The notes: a model not told the origin generated them from the sequence alone. Positions 1 to 8,878 are shown, numbered from the stretch's first letter. The stretch is DNA of 64,000 nt from DATEDA01 sp963754305 (GCA_963754305.1 CAVWFR010000039.1:25542-89541), one strand, 5' to 3'. Numbers and translations: made by a program.

Positions 1-91
1 GCAGGATGGAGATGATGTGCCGCATCGCCGCTGCCTGTGTCGCGGGGAGCGCGTAGGGGCTGGCGCCCGGGGGAGAGGTTGGAGCGTTCAT
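1..91 (-). CDS. ilvN: Acetolactate synthase small (regulatory) subunit, 5' part only
   Basis: Only the first 30 codons lie in the window; the gene runs off the left edge. The last visible residues read MRHIISIL, the characteristic beginning of the ACT domain of the acetolactate synthase regulatory subunit, which binds valine and controls the large subunit. I place the start at 91, 18 bases after the stop of ilvB, giving a 22-residue leader before MRHIISIL. A start at the internal ATG (position 25) is equally possible, since neither has a clear ribosome binding site. It follows ilvB on the same strand, as expected for an ilvBN operon. Confidence 0.75.
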   Translation of the reverse strand, partial: MNAPTSPPGASPYALPATQAAAMRHIISIL

Positions 92-109
92 GTCGGCGCG
101 CTCACCGGC

Positions 110-1843
110 TCAAAGCTCCTCGGCAAGGATCATCTCGGAGATGCCCCGGCCGCCGGGGACCATCGGGAACACGTTCTCGGTCTGGTCGGTGATGAAGTCG
201 AGGAAGATGAGGTCGTTCTTGCGGCCGAACGCCTCGCGCAGCGCCGGCTCCACGTCCTCCGGCCGCTCGACCAGCATCCCGTGATGGCCGTAGCCCTCGG
301 CGAGCTTCACGAAGTCGGGCAGCGCATCCATGTACGACTCGGAGTAGCGGTTGCCGTGGAAGAACTCCTGCCACTGGCGCACCATCCCCATGTACCGGTT
401 GTTGAGATTGACGATCTTGATCGGCAGGCGATACTGCTTGCAGGTCGAGAGCTCCTGCAGGCACATCTGGATGCTCGATTCGCCGGTAACGCACGCAACG
501 CTCGCGCCGGGATTCGCGAACTGCGCGCCCATGGCGGCCGGAAGACCGAAGCCCATCGTCCCGAGTCCGCCCGAGTTCACCCAGCGCTTCGGCCGGTCGA
601 ACTTGTAGAACTGCGCCGCCCACATCTGGTGCTGGCCGACGTCGGAGGTGACGAATGCCTCGCCCCGGGTGACTTCGTAGAGCTTCTCGATCACGAACTG
701 CGGCTTGATGATCTTGGACGAGCGGTCGTAGCGCAGGCAGTCCTTGGCCCGCCATTCGCCGATCTGCGTCCACCAGGAGGCGAGCGCCGCCGCGTCGACC
801 TTCTGCGTCTGGCCCTCGAGCTGCCGCGCGAGATCCTCGAGCACTTCCCGGACGTTGCCCACGATCGGTACGTCGACCTTGACGCGCTTGGAGATGGACG
901 ACGGGTCGATGTCGACGTGGATGATCCGGCGCGGCACCTGGCCGAAGTGCTTCGGATTGCCGATCACCCGGTCGTCGAACCGCGCGCCGACGGCGAGGAG
1001 CACGTCACAGTGCTGCATCGCCATGTTCGCTTCGTAGGTGCCGTGCATCCCCAGCATGCCGAGAAACTGCTTGTCCGTCGCCGGGTAGCCCCCGAGCCCC
1101 ATCAGCGTGTTGGTGCAGGGGAAGCCGAGCATCCGCACCACGTTCGCGAGCTGGCTGGCAGCCTCCGATAGGATGACACCGCCGCCGGTGTACACCATCG
1201 GCCGCTTTGCCTCGAGCAGGAGCTGCAGCGCCTTCTTGATCTGTCCCGGATGCCCCTTCACGGTCGGGTTGTAGGAGCGCATGTTGACCGTTTCCGGGTA
1301 TTCGAACCGGCAGGTCTGGGTCGTGACGTCCTTCGGGATGTCGACCAGCACCGGGCCCGGGCGGCCGGTGCGCGCGATGTGGAACGCCTTCTTCATGGTC
1401 AGCGCCAGATCGCGAACGTCCTTCACCAGGAAGTTGTGCTTCACGCACGGCCGGGTGATGCCGACCGTGTCGCATTCCTGGAACGCATCGAGCCCGATGG
1501 CGTGGGTCGGCACCTGGCCCGAGATGATGATCATCGGGATCGAGTCCATGTAGGCGGTGGCGATCCCCGTCACCGCGTTGGTGACGCCCGGCCCCGACGT
1601 AACCAGGCACACACCCACCTTGCTGCTCGCCCGCGAGTAACCGTCGGCCGCGTGGGCGGCCCCCTGCTCGTGGCGGACGAGAACGTGCTTGACCTTGTCC
1701 TGCTTGAACAACTCGTCGTAGATGAACAGCACCGCGCCGCCCGGGTAGCCGAACACGCATTCAACCCCTTCGGCCTCGAGACAGCGGATGACGATCTCGG
1801 CGCCGGTCAGCTCGGGCACGGCGAGCTTCGTGCCTGGTTCCAT
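110..1843 (-). CDS. ilvB: Acetolactate synthase, large catalytic subunit
   Basis: 577 residues, the usual length. The enzyme condenses two pyruvates, or pyruvate and 2-oxobutyrate, in the first shared step of valine, leucine and isoleucine synthesis, using thiamine diphosphate, Mg and FAD. Visible marks are the N-terminal ThDP-binding domain with FGYPGGAV and the catalytic-glutamate segment RHEQGAAHAADGY, the central FAD domain (GARFDDRV), and the C-terminal ThDP domain with GLGTMGFGLPAAMGA. The metal motif reads GESSIQM followed by NNRYMGMVRQWQ. The reading frame stays open upstream, but family alignment starts near MEPGTKLAV, so I choose the ATG at 1843. It lies upstream of ilvN and is divergent from the sigma factor gene across a 267-base gap. 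Confidence 0.95.
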   Translation of the reverse strand: MEPGTKLAVPELTGAEIVIRCLEAEGVECVFGYPGGAVLFIYDELFKQDKVKHVLVRHEQGAAHAADGYSRASSKVGVCLVTSGPGVTNAVTGIATAYMDSIPMIIISGQVPTHAIGLDAFQECDTVGITRPCVKHNFLVKDVRDLALTMKKAFHIARTGRPGPVLVDIPKDVTTQTCRFEYPETVNMRSYNPTVKGHPGQIKKALQLLLEAKRPMVYTGGGVILSEAASQLANVVRMLGFPCTNTLMGLGGYPATDKQFLGMLGMHGTYEANMAMQHCDVLLAVGARFDDRVIGNPKHFGQVPRRIIHVDIDPSSISKRVKVDVPIVGNVREVLEDLARQLEGQTQKVDAAALASWWTQIGEWRAKDCLRYDRSSKIIKPQFVIEKLYEVTRGEAFVTSDVGQHQMWAAQFYKFDRPKRWVNSGGLGTMGFGLPAAMGAQFANPGASVACVTGESSIQMCLQELSTCKQYRLPIKIVNLNNRYMGMVRQWQEFFHGNRYSESYMDALPDFVKLAEGYGHHGMLVERPEDVEPALREAFGRKNDLIFLDFITDQTENVFPMVPGGRGISEMILAEEL

Positions 1844-2110
1844 GCAAGCCCCTATTCTGTTGAATATTTGGCGAAAACCTAGGAAGTTAATGGCTGCCTG
1901 CCGTTTGGTCAAGCATCCTGCCCACTGCGATCCGGAGCTTCTTCCACCCGGCTCCGCGCCTCTCAACCCGGGGAATATACAAGGGGGTAACCGCTTGGTC
2001 GTACGCGAGCTCTTTCCTCGGCCCTCGGCCGCGGACGTGTTTGATACCATGCTGCGCCTTTCCCAGCGGGCGGTGCGCCGGCGGCGCACACGAGAACAAG
2101 GACCCACCCC

Positions 2111-2677
2111 CTGGCCTCGCGCAACGAGCTCTCCGATTTCCTTGCCGGCGTCGAGCGCCGCGCCTTCAAGCAGGCGCTGTTCGCCGTGCGCGACGAGGAG
2201 GCGGCACTCGACATCGTGCAGGACGCGATGCTGCGGCTCGCCGAAAAGTACCCGGCGAAACCGCCCGCCGAGCTGCCACTCCTCTTTCAGCGCATCCTGC
2301 AGAACGCCATTCGTGATTTTTTTCGCAGACGAAAGGTTCGCTCGCTCTGGACGACGCTGCTTTCGGCGCTTACTCCGCATCGCGACGACGACGATTCGGA
2401 CCCGCTGGAAACTTTGGAAACCGCTGCCGGTCCTACCCACGACGTTGGTCCGGAGGCCCAGGTACAGCAGGCACAACTTCTTGATTTGATTGACAAGGAG
2501 ATCCGGAAGTTGCCTGCCCGTCAACGCGAGGCGTTCCTCCTTCGTTACTGGGAAGAGTTTGACGTTGCCGAGACCGCCGCCGCGATGGGGTGTTCCGAGG
2601 GCAGCGTGAAAACGCATTGCTCACGCGCCGCTCACACCTTGGCGGCCGCGCTCAAGGCCAGAGGCATCGAGCTGTGA
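2111..2677 (+). CDS. ECF-type RNA polymerase sigma factor, probable CTG start
   Basis: Sigma-70 family protein of 188 residues. Region 2 is visible at the start (DIVQDAMLRLAEKY) and region 4 at the end (LPARQREAFLLRYWEEF, then the helix-turn-helix MGCSEGSVKTHCSRA). The frame has no ATG, GTG or TTG before an internal GTG at 2186, which would delete about 25 residues of region 2. A CTG at 2111 sits 8 bases after an AAGGA (2098-2102) and gives LASRNELSDFLAGVERR, which matches how I remember relatives starting, so I choose CTG. The stop overlaps the next start by four bases (GTGA). The four genes from here to 4224 form a block that I recognise from other betaproteobacteria. Confidence 0.85.
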   Translation: MASRNELSDFLAGVERRAFKQALFAVRDEEAALDIVQDAMLRLAEKYPAKPPAELPLLFQRILQNAIRDFFRRRKVRSLWTTLLSALTPHRDDDDSDPLETLETAAGPTHDVGPEAQVQQAQLLDLIDKEIRKLPARQREAFLLRYWEEFDVAETAAAMGCSEGSVKTHCSRAAHTLAAALKARGIEL

Positions 2678-3075
2678 ACGAGCCGCAACTCGCCCGCAAC
2701 ATCAAGGACATTCTCGACGCCAGCCTCGGGCTGTCGCCGGAGGTGGTCGCGCGCCTCAAAGTCGCCCGCGAGCGGGCGCTCGAGCGGCATCGGGCGCCCG
2801 TGGGCGAGTTGGTCCTCGCCGGGGCCGGCCGGTCCAACGTTCGGATGGGCGGCCCAGGCTACCTCGTGACCCGCATCCTCCTGCCGGCCGCCTTCCTCGT
2901 GGCGGCGGCGATCGGGCTGCAGCACTGGCAGGACGCGCAGCGGGCGGCGCGATACGTCGCACAGGAAGTCGCCGAGATCGAGGAGATCGACAGCGGGCTC
3001 CTGACCGGCGACCTCCCAATCAAGGCCTATCTCGACGAGGATTTCCAGGCATGGCTCAAGCGCTCTTCGGAATAA
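2674..3075 (+). CDS. DUF3619-family membrane protein, putative anti-sigma partner
   Basis: 133 residues starting with GTG inside the stop of the sigma gene, a sign of translational coupling. Residues about 1-55 are a charged cytoplasmic segment. One membrane helix lies near residues 66-87 (VTRILLPAAFLVAAAIGL), followed by a short acidic outer segment that ends LKRSSE. The layout (cytoplasmic helix bundle, one membrane segment, coupling to an ECF sigma gene) fits a membrane-bound anti-sigma factor, but I see no zinc-binding anti-sigma signature, so that role is inferred from context. It overlaps the next gene by 25 bases. Confidence 0.8.
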   Translation: MNEPQLARNIKDILDASLGLSPEVVARLKVARERALERHRAPVGELVLAGAGRSNVRMGGPGYLVTRILLPAAFLVAAAIGLQHWQDAQRAARYVAQEVAEIEEIDSGLLTGDLPIKAYLDEDFQAWLKRSSE

Positions 3076-3539
3076 TCCTCGCGCTCTGCCTCGGCCTTTC
3101 CGTCGCCAACGCTCAGACCACCAGGCAGAACCCCAGCTGGAACCAGCTCGGCCCCGACGAACAGCGCATTCTCGCGCCGATCAAGGACGAGTGGGACAAG
3201 CTCGATGCCCCCCGCAAACGCAAGTGGACCGGTATCGCCCAGCGCTATCCCAAGATGACGCCGGAGGAACAGACCCGCCTGCAGAAGCGCATGCAGGAGT
3301 GGGCGAGCCTCACCCCCGACCAGCGCCGCGCCGCCCGGGAGAAATACAAGGAGTTCGAGCAGCTTCCGGCCGAAGAGCGCCAGGCGGTGCGCGAAAAATG
3401 GGACAAGTACAAGCAGGAGGCGGCGCAGAAGTCGGCCCCCGCTCCGTCCCCAACCGCCCCTGAAGGCGCGGCGCCGGTCGAGAGCGCTGCGGCGGAAGGC
3501 GCGCCGCCGGCTGCGGCGACCCTCCTGCCCCAGCAATAG
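3051..3539 (+). CDS. DUF3106-family exported protein
   Basis: 162 residues. An N-terminal signal peptide (FGIILALCLGLSVANAQ, cleavage likely after ANA, residue 21) is followed by a run of short helical repeats rich in Trp, Pro, Glu and Arg (WNQLGPDEQ, WDKLDAPRK, WASLTPDQRR, FEQLPAEERQ), which defines the DUF3106 family. The last 35 residues are Ala/Pro-rich and probably disordered. Acts in the periplasm; its molecular function is unknown. It is the third gene of the sigma/DUF3619/DUF3106/RDD block, so it may respond to or be controlled by the sigma factor. Confidence 0.85.
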   Translation: MAQALFGIILALCLGLSVANAQTTRQNPSWNQLGPDEQRILAPIKDEWDKLDAPRKRKWTGIAQRYPKMTPEEQTRLQKRMQEWASLTPDQRRAAREKYKEFEQLPAEERQAVREKWDKYKQEAAQKSAPAPSPTAPEGAAPVESAAAEGAPPAAATLLPQQ

Positions 3540-3552
3540 CTCGGTTTCCCGC

Positions 3553-4224
3553 ATGCCGCCGGCCGGCGGAACCGGGCTGAATCCGCCGACACCCGCCCTC
3601 GCGCGGCGGTTGGCGAGCATGACGTACGAGTCGCTCGTCGTCGTCGCCATCCTCCTCGCTGCGAGTCTGCCGTTTGCCGGCGCCCCGACCGGCCGACTCG
3701 AGGGACTGACCAGGCACCTGTTCCAGGCCTATCTCGTCCTCGTCGTCGGGCTCTACTTCGTCTGGTGCTGGCGCCGTGGCGGCCAGACCCTCCCCATGAG
3801 GGCCTGGAAGCTGCGCATCCTCCGCCGCGACGGCGCACCGGTGGCGACGCCGCGCGCCATACTGCGCTATGCGCTCGCCGCGAGCGCGCTCGGATCGACC
3901 GCGGTGGCCGCGGTCGTGCTGTGGCGCGAGCCGCGCGCGGCGGTGGCCTGGATCGCTGCCACCCCGGGCCTCGTCACCATCCTCTGGTGCCTAGTGGATC
4001 GCGACCGCCAGTTCCTCCACGACCGGCTCGCGGGAACCCGCACAGTGTTTTGGGAGCCGGCCAACGCTGGGCTCATCGCCGCTCCACCCACCACATCAGC
4101 CCGATCGCGGCGACGAGGAAGATCGCGCTCGGCGCCGCGGCCGCCGCGAGCGGCGGCCAGCGCTCGAGCACCGCGATGTGCGAGAACAGGTTGTTCAGGA
4201 AGTGAAAGAGGACGCCGAGCATGA
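3553..4224 (+). CDS. RDD-family membrane protein
   Basis: 223 residues as read. The RDD signature is visible: LARRLASMTYESLVV at the first helix, MRAWKLRILRRDG after the second, and DRDRQFLHDRLAGTRTV near the end. Four hydrophobic segments cover about residues 25-45, 55-75, 100-120 and 125-145. The function of RDD proteins is not settled. The family-like sequence ends near residue 170; the remaining 50 or so residues are Arg/Ala/Ser-rich and are the antisense of the lptG 3' end (152-base convergent overlap), so they look like run-on translation rather than a conserved domain. Last gene of the sigma factor block. Confidence 0.8.
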   Translation: MPPAGGTGLNPPTPALARRLASMTYESLVVVAILLAASLPFAGAPTGRLEGLTRHLFQAYLVLVVGLYFVWCWRRGGQTLPMRAWKLRILRRDGAPVATPRAILRYALAASALGSTAVAAVVLWREPRAAVAWIAATPGLVTILWCLVDRDRQFLHDRLAGTRTVFWEPANAGLIAAPPTTSARSRRRGRSRSAPRPPRAAASARAPRCARTGCSGSERGRRA

Positions 4225-5146
4225 GCCCGGAGAAGAGCTTCACCCCTACCCCACCGGTGCGCACCTGCATGTAGGCGAAGGGCAGCGCGAGCCCCATCAT
4301 CACCAGGGCCGCGAACGGATAGATCAGCTTCTTCCACAGCGCAATCTCGTAACGGTCGCTGCGCTGCTTGTTCGCGGTGAGATGTCGTGTGTACTGGTAG
4401 AGCCCCCACGCCGAGAGCTTCTCCGGCACGACGAGCAGGACGTTGAGCATCTCCGGGGTGACCACCGACACCCAGTCGAGCGTCGGCAGTTCGCGCACCG
4501 TCGCCCCGTCCGCGCCGAACCGCGTCTGGACGACGCTTGCGAGCCGCCAGGTGTTGCCGCCCTCGTAGCGACCGCTCGTCGCCTGGCTGATCGAGAGCAG
4601 CCGGAACTCGCGGTCGAAATCGTAGATCCGCACCGCTTTCAGCGTCGTGTCGGGGGACACCTCGCCGATGTTGACGAACTGCGTGTCGGACTTCACCCAC
4701 AACCCGGTGCGAAGCTCCGAGCCCACCGCCGCGCCGAGCCGGTCTAGCCGCAGCCGTTGTGCCGCCCGCTCGGCCTCCGGCCCGACGAGCTCCCCGAAGG
4801 CGATCGAGAGTGCGACGAACACGGAGCCGATCCGTACCAGCGTGCCTGCCGCCTCCAGCGGCGATAACCCGGACACCCGCATCACCGTGTATTCGCTGTT
4901 GGCCGCGAGCGTCGACAGCGCAGCGAGCGTGCCGATCAGCACCGCGATCGGGAAGAGCTCATAGACGTGCCCCGGGACCGAGAGGAGAACGAACAGAAAC
5001 GCGTGTGCGAGCCGGTAGCGGCCCTTGCCCACGTCGTCGAGCTCGTTGATGAGATCGAAGAACACGAACAGGGCGAGAAACGCGAGGAAGACGAACGCCG
5101 TCGCCCGGTAGATCTCGCGCCCCAGATAGCGGGTGACGGTCCTCAT
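4073..5146 (-). CDS. lptG: LPS export ABC transporter permease LptG
   Basis: 357 residues. LptG and LptF form the inner-membrane part of the LptB2FG complex that extracts lipopolysaccharide and feeds it to the LptC-A-D bridge. N-terminal helices (TAFVFLAFLALFVFFDLI), a central periplasmic beta-jellyroll domain (about residues 135-265) and C-terminal helices (KLIYPFAALVMMGLALPFAY) match the LptF/LptG family. The frame is open upstream; I choose the ATG at 5146 because MRTVTRYLGREIYRA is the family start and it overlaps the lptF stop by four bases. The 3' end overlaps the convergent RDD gene. Confidence 0.93.
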   Translation of the reverse strand: MRTVTRYLGREIYRATAFVFLAFLALFVFFDLINELDDVGKGRYRLAHAFLFVLLSVPGHVYELFPIAVLIGTLAALSTLAANSEYTVMRVSGLSPLEAAGTLVRIGSVFVALSIAFGELVGPEAERAAQRLRLDRLGAAVGSELRTGLWVKSDTQFVNIGEVSPDTTLKAVRIYDFDREFRLLSISQATSGRYEGGNTWRLASVVQTRFGADGATVRELPTLDWVSVVTPEMLNVLLVVPEKLSAWGLYQYTRHLTANKQRSDRYEIALWKKLIYPFAALVMMGLALPFAYMQVRTGGVGVKLFSGLMLGVLFHFLNNLFSHIAVLERWPPLAAAAAPSAIFLVAAIGLMWWVERR

Positions 5147-6222
5147 CGCCGCAGCCAGAGCTTGAAGCCGAGGGTGTTCCGCCACAGGAAGAGGAACGCG
5201 GTGAGCCCGAGCATCGCGGCGTGCAGCACCCACCAGCCGATCTCGAACCGCACGCGCCCCTGCGCCACCCATGCCTGCACGATGCTGAGCAGGTTGCTGT
5301 AGACCATGTAGGCGAGCACGGCGAAGATCAGGTTCGCCGACCGGCTCGCGCGCGGGTTGACGAACGCGAGCGGGATTGCGAGCAGGGCCAGGTTGAGCGC
5401 CACCAGCGGCAGCCCGATCCGCCACATCAGCTCGGCGCGCAGCTCCCGGTCCGACGACTCGAGCAGCTCGAGCGTCGAGGCGGTCTTGGGGCGCTGCTTC
5501 CCGCTCCTCGCCTCCTTCGCCTTGATCCGCGCCGCGTAGCGCTCGAACTCGATCACGCGGTACTCGCCGGTGCCCGGGATCCCGTCGTACTGCCGGCCGT
5601 TCAGGAGCACCGCGAAGCGGTCGCCGTTCGGCGCGGTCTCGAGAAAACCTTCGCGACTGACCGTCACCCCGCTACGACCGCGTTGGTTGGTTGCGATGAA
5701 CACGTTGCGCACGATGCTCTCGTCCCCGTCGACGCCCTCGACGAAGAACACCCGCTCCGCGTTGGAGGACTCGCGAAAAACGCCCGGCGCGATTCGCGAG
5801 ACGTCCTCGCGGCTCTCCAGGTTGCGGCGATACTCGTCGGCGCGCCCGTTGGCCCAGGGCGACAGAAACAGCGCGAGCAGCGTGATGAGGAGGACGATCG
5901 GCGCCGCGAACATCACCACCGGGCTGATCCACGCGCTGAGCGGCACGCCCGATGCCGACCACACCACCATCTCGGAATCGCGATAGCTGCGCGACACTGC
6001 CATCAGCACCGAGACGAACAGGGTGAGCGCGAGCAGGATCGGGAGATAGTTGAGCGCGGTAAACCCGATCAGCGCGACAATCGCATCCGAGGGGATTTTC
6101 CCGCCGGCGGCGCGCGCGAGCATCCGCACCAGTTGGCTGGTGACGACGATCGCGAACATCACCGAGAACACCGCCGCTCCGTAGTTGCCGACCTCCCGCA
6201 GGAGCGAGCGCTGGAAGATCAT
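5143..6222 (-). CDS. lptF: LPS export ABC transporter permease LptF
   Basis: 359 residues, the family length. N-terminal membrane helices after MIFQRSLLREV, the conserved segment LPILLALTLFVSVLMAVSRSYRDSEMVVW (read as a longer stretch, residues 60-88), a periplasmic jellyroll domain (about 130-260), then three C-terminal helices. Partner of LptG in LPS extraction from the inner membrane. The stop codon overlaps the lptG start (ATGA), so the two are co-translated. It is transcribed divergently from pepA, an arrangement common in proteobacteria. Confidence 0.94.
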   Translation of the reverse strand: MIFQRSLLREVGNYGAAVFSVMFAIVVTSQLVRMLARAAGGKIPSDAIVALIGFTALNYLPILLALTLFVSVLMAVSRSYRDSEMVVWSASGVPLSAWISPVVMFAAPIVLLITLLALFLSPWANGRADEYRRNLESREDVSRIAPGVFRESSNAERVFFVEGVDGDESIVRNVFIATNQRGRSGVTVSREGFLETAPNGDRFAVLLNGRQYDGIPGTGEYRVIEFERYAARIKAKEARSGKQRPKTASTLELLESSDRELRAELMWRIGLPLVALNLALLAIPLAFVNPRASRSANLIFAVLAYMVYSNLLSIVQAWVAQGRVRFEIGWWVLHAAMLGLTAFLFLWRNTLGFKLWLRR

Positions 6223-6523
6223 CGATCGAGGGCGTGCGCCAGCCGCGGCAGCGCGGGACGCGCTAAGACGCGCGCGCCCTCGCTCGACACTGAGCGGCCC
6301 GGACGACTTTGACGCGGGCGATTCGGAGCGGGGATAATCCGGGTCGCCTCGGTGCGCGCTAGGTGGGGATGCCGAGCCAACGAAAGTAGCGGCACGTACG
6401 TCGCCGTACTAACGCGACGCAATTGCGAGACCTGACTGGAGACCTGATTGCGAGACCAATTGCGAGATCAATTGCGAGACGTCCCTGGTGACGGACTGCG
6501 AACGAAGGACCACGGAGACGCGC
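6223..6523. promoter_or_regulatory. Divergent lptF/pepA intergenic region
   Basis: About 300 bases without a gene; must hold the promoters of both lptF and pepA. Apart from the 12-base repeats described separately (6421-6480) I see no convincing -35/-10 pair. The ribosome binding site of pepA (GGAGA, 6514-6518) closes the region. Confidence 0.4.
6421..6480. repeat. Four copies of a 12-base direct repeat upstream of pepA
   Basis: The core ATTGCGAGAYC occurs at 6421 (aattgcgagacc), 6446, 6458 and 6470. The last three copies are in perfect 12-base tandem register and the first lies 25 bases before the second. It sits 45 to 100 bases before the pepA start. A regulator-binding array or simple replication slippage are both possible. 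Confidence 0.75.
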
Positions 6524-8014
6524 GTGGAATTTAGCACGAAAGTCCTCGCGCCGGAGCACACCGCCACGCCCTGCGTCGTCGTCGGCGTCTTCGAAACGCG
6601 CAAGCTCTCGCCCGCGGCGGACGCGCTCGATCGCGCCGCGCGCGGTGCGCTGCGCGAAGTGCTGAAGCGCGGCGACATGGAAGGCAAGGCCGGCACGACG
6701 CGTCTCCTGTACAAAGTCGCCAACGTTCCGGCCGAGCGCGTGCTCCTCGTCGGGCTCGGCAAGGAAGCCGGGTTCGGCACGCAGGCGTATCGCGACGCCG
6801 TGCGCGCCGCGGCGCACGCCGCCGCCGATACCGGCGCGCCCGAAGCGGTGCTGTGCTTCGCCGACCTGCCGGTGAAGGATTCAGACCTCGAGTGGCGAGC
6901 GAGGCATGCGTCGCTCGCCGCTGCGGAAGCGCTCTACCGCTTCGACGAGATGAAAAGCAAGAAGACGCCCGCCCGGACCCTCAAGCGGATCGTCCTCGCG
7001 CTGCCGAGGAAGCTCGGCGAGGTCGCCGCCGCGCGCGGAGTCGCCGCCGGAGCCGCGACCGCGGCGGGCGTGTCGCTCGCCAAGGACCTCGGGAATCTGC
7101 CAGGCAACGTCTGTACGCCGACCTATCTCGCGGACGAGGCGGTGAAGCTTGGGCGCAAGTGGAAGCTCGACGTCGACGTGCTCGAGCGCCGCGACATGGA
7201 GAAGCTCGGCATGGGCGCCCTGCTCTCGGTCGCCAGGGGCTCGCGCCAGCCGCCGAAGCTCATCGAGCTGCGCTACCAGGGCGGTGCGAAGAAGGCGAAG
7301 CCGGTGGTGCTGGTCGGCAAGGGCATTACGTTCGACACCGGCGGCATCTCGCTCAAGCCCGCCGCCGAGATGGACGAGATGAAGTTCGACATGTGCGGCG
7401 CGGCGAGCGTGCTCGGCACGTTGCGCGCAGTCGCCGAGCTCGCGCCGAAGCTGAACGTCGTCGGTCTCATTCCGACCACGGAAAACATGCCCGGCGGCGC
7501 GGCGACAAAGCCCGGCGATATCGTCACCAGCATGTCCGGCCAGACGGTCGAGATCCTCAACACCGACGCCGAGGGGCGCCTCATCCTGTGCGACGCCCTC
7601 ACCTACGCCGAGCGGTTCCAGCCGGCGGCGGTGGTTGACATCGCGACGCTGACCGGCGCCTGCGTCATCGCGCTCGGCCACGTCGCGAGCGGGCTCTTCG
7701 CCAACCGAGACGCGCTGGCCGAGGAGCTGCTCGCGGCGGGCCGCTCGGCCTGGGACCGCGTCTGGCATATGCCGCTCTGGGACGACTATCAGGAGAGCCT
7801 GAAGAGCCCGTTCGCCGACTTCGCCAACATCGGCGGGCGTCCGGCGGGGAGCATCACCGCCGCATGTTTCCTCTCGCGCTTCACCGAAAAGTATCCGTGG
7901 GCGCATCTTGACATCGCCGGCACCGCCTGGACCTCGGGCAAGAACAAGGGCGCGACCGGCCGGCCGGTGCCGCTCCTGACGACGTTCCTGCTGAACCGCG
8001 CCGGGAAGGCGTGA
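6524..8014 (+). CDS. pepA: Leucyl aminopeptidase (M17 family)
   Basis: 496 residues. Two-zinc cytosolic aminopeptidase that removes N-terminal residues from peptides; in some bacteria PepA also binds DNA. The catalytic domain shows VGKGITFDTGGISLKP with the metal-binding Lys and Asp, KFDMCGAASV, and the family signature NTDAEGRL followed by ILCDAL. The frame extends 12 codons upstream, but GTG at 6524 has a GGAGA five bases away and produces the family start VEFSTK, so I choose it. The stop is one base before holC, suggesting a pepA-holC-valS transcription unit. Confidence 0.95.
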   Translation: MEFSTKVLAPEHTATPCVVVGVFETRKLSPAADALDRAARGALREVLKRGDMEGKAGTTRLLYKVANVPAERVLLVGLGKEAGFGTQAYRDAVRAAAHAAADTGAPEAVLCFADLPVKDSDLEWRARHASLAAAEALYRFDEMKSKKTPARTLKRIVLALPRKLGEVAAARGVAAGAATAAGVSLAKDLGNLPGNVCTPTYLADEAVKLGRKWKLDVDVLERRDMEKLGMGALLSVARGSRQPPKLIELRYQGGAKKAKPVVLVGKGITFDTGGISLKPAAEMDEMKFDMCGAASVLGTLRAVAELAPKLNVVGLIPTTENMPGGAATKPGDIVTSMSGQTVEILNTDAEGRLILCDALTYAERFQPAAVVDIATLTGACVIALGHVASGLFANRDALAEELLAAGRSAWDRVWHMPLWDDYQESLKSPFADFANIGGRPAGSITAACFLSRFTEKYPWAHLDIAGTAWTSGKNKGATGRPVPLLTTFLLNRAGKA

Positions 8015-8015
8015 G

Positions 8016-8438
8016 TTGACGCGGATCGATTTCTATCTCGACGCCGACGACCGCCTGCGGGTCGCCTGCCGCCTAGCGGCGAAAGCGATGGCGCAAAAGC
8101 TCCGCGTCCTCGTTTTCGCGCCCGATGGCGACACCGCCGCCGCCATCGACCGTCTCCTCTGGACGACCCCGGCGATCGGCTTCGTTCCGCACGTGATGGC
8201 CGGTCACCGCCTCGCGGCTGAGACGCCGGTCGTCATCGCGCGCGTAGTGGAAGAGAGTCCGCACGACGAGGTGCTCGTGAATCTCGCCGCCGAATGGCCG
8301 CCGTCCTTCGCGCGCTTCCGGCGCCTCGTCGAGATCGTCGCCTGCGATGAGGAAGGCAAGCGCTCAGCCCGCGACCGGTACCGGTTCTACCGCGATCGCG
8401 GGTACGAGATCCACACGCATCGGCTCGCCGATGGCTGA
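8016..8438 (+). CDS. holC: DNA polymerase III subunit chi
   Basis: 140 residues with a TTG start directly after the pepA stop. Chi links the clamp loader (through psi) to single-stranded-DNA-binding protein. The family features are visible: N-terminal IDFYLDADDRLRVACRLAAKA, PDGDTAAAIDRLLWTTP, FVPH, and VLVNLAAEWP near the end of the fold. Gene order pepA-holC-(small gene)-valS is typical of proteobacteria and supports the assignment. Confidence 0.92.
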   Translation: MTRIDFYLDADDRLRVACRLAAKAMAQKLRVLVFAPDGDTAAAIDRLLWTTPAIGFVPHVMAGHRLAAETPVVIARVVEESPHDEVLVNLAAEWPPSFARFRRLVEIVACDEEGKRSARDRYRFYRDRGYEIHTHRLADG

Positions 8439-8862
8439 CGACGACGACGACGTCCTCGGCAAGGCCGATGCGCTGCTCCAGCGCCACCGCGCGGGACGAG
8501 CCGCTCCGCGCGCGGAGCCCCCCGCGGAGTTCCCGGTGCTGACCGACGTGGTCCACGACGCGCTCACCGCGGCGCCGCCGTCAGTCCTCGCCCAACCTGT
8601 TCCCCCGCCCGTTTACGGCGAGCTGAGCGAGGAGGATCTCGTCCGAATCGAGCGCGATCTCCGCCTCGAGCTGCTCAGCCTGCTCGGGCCGGAGTTCGAG
8701 CGCATGGTCGAGGCGAAGGTGCACGAGCGTCTCGGCGCCAAGGTCGACGACATCATGACGCTCACGCGGAAGGTCCTGGAAGCCGAGGTCCGCTCCGCCG
8801 TGCGCGACGCGATGGCGGCGGTCATCGCCGCCGAAACCGCGCGCCTGAAGGCCGGGAACTAG
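8431..8862 (+). CDS. Conserved hypothetical protein between holC and valS
   Basis: 143 residues. The ATG at 8431 overlaps the holC stop by eight bases. The N-terminus is acidic (five Asp in a row after MA), followed by a Pro/Ala-rich linker to about residue 65. The rest (LSEEDLVRIERDLRLELL to the end) is a strongly amphipathic helical region with no membrane segment. I recognise the position but not a function; similar-sized proteins occur at this locus in other betaproteobacteria. Confidence 0.75.
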   Translation: MADDDDDVLGKADALLQRHRAGRAAPRAEPPAEFPVLTDVVHDALTAAPPSVLAQPVPPPVYGELSEEDLVRIERDLRLELLSLLGPEFERMVEAKVHERLGAKVDDIMTLTRKVLEAEVRSAVRDAMAAVIAAETARLKAGN

Positions 8863-8878
8863 CGCCGCACCGCGCATC

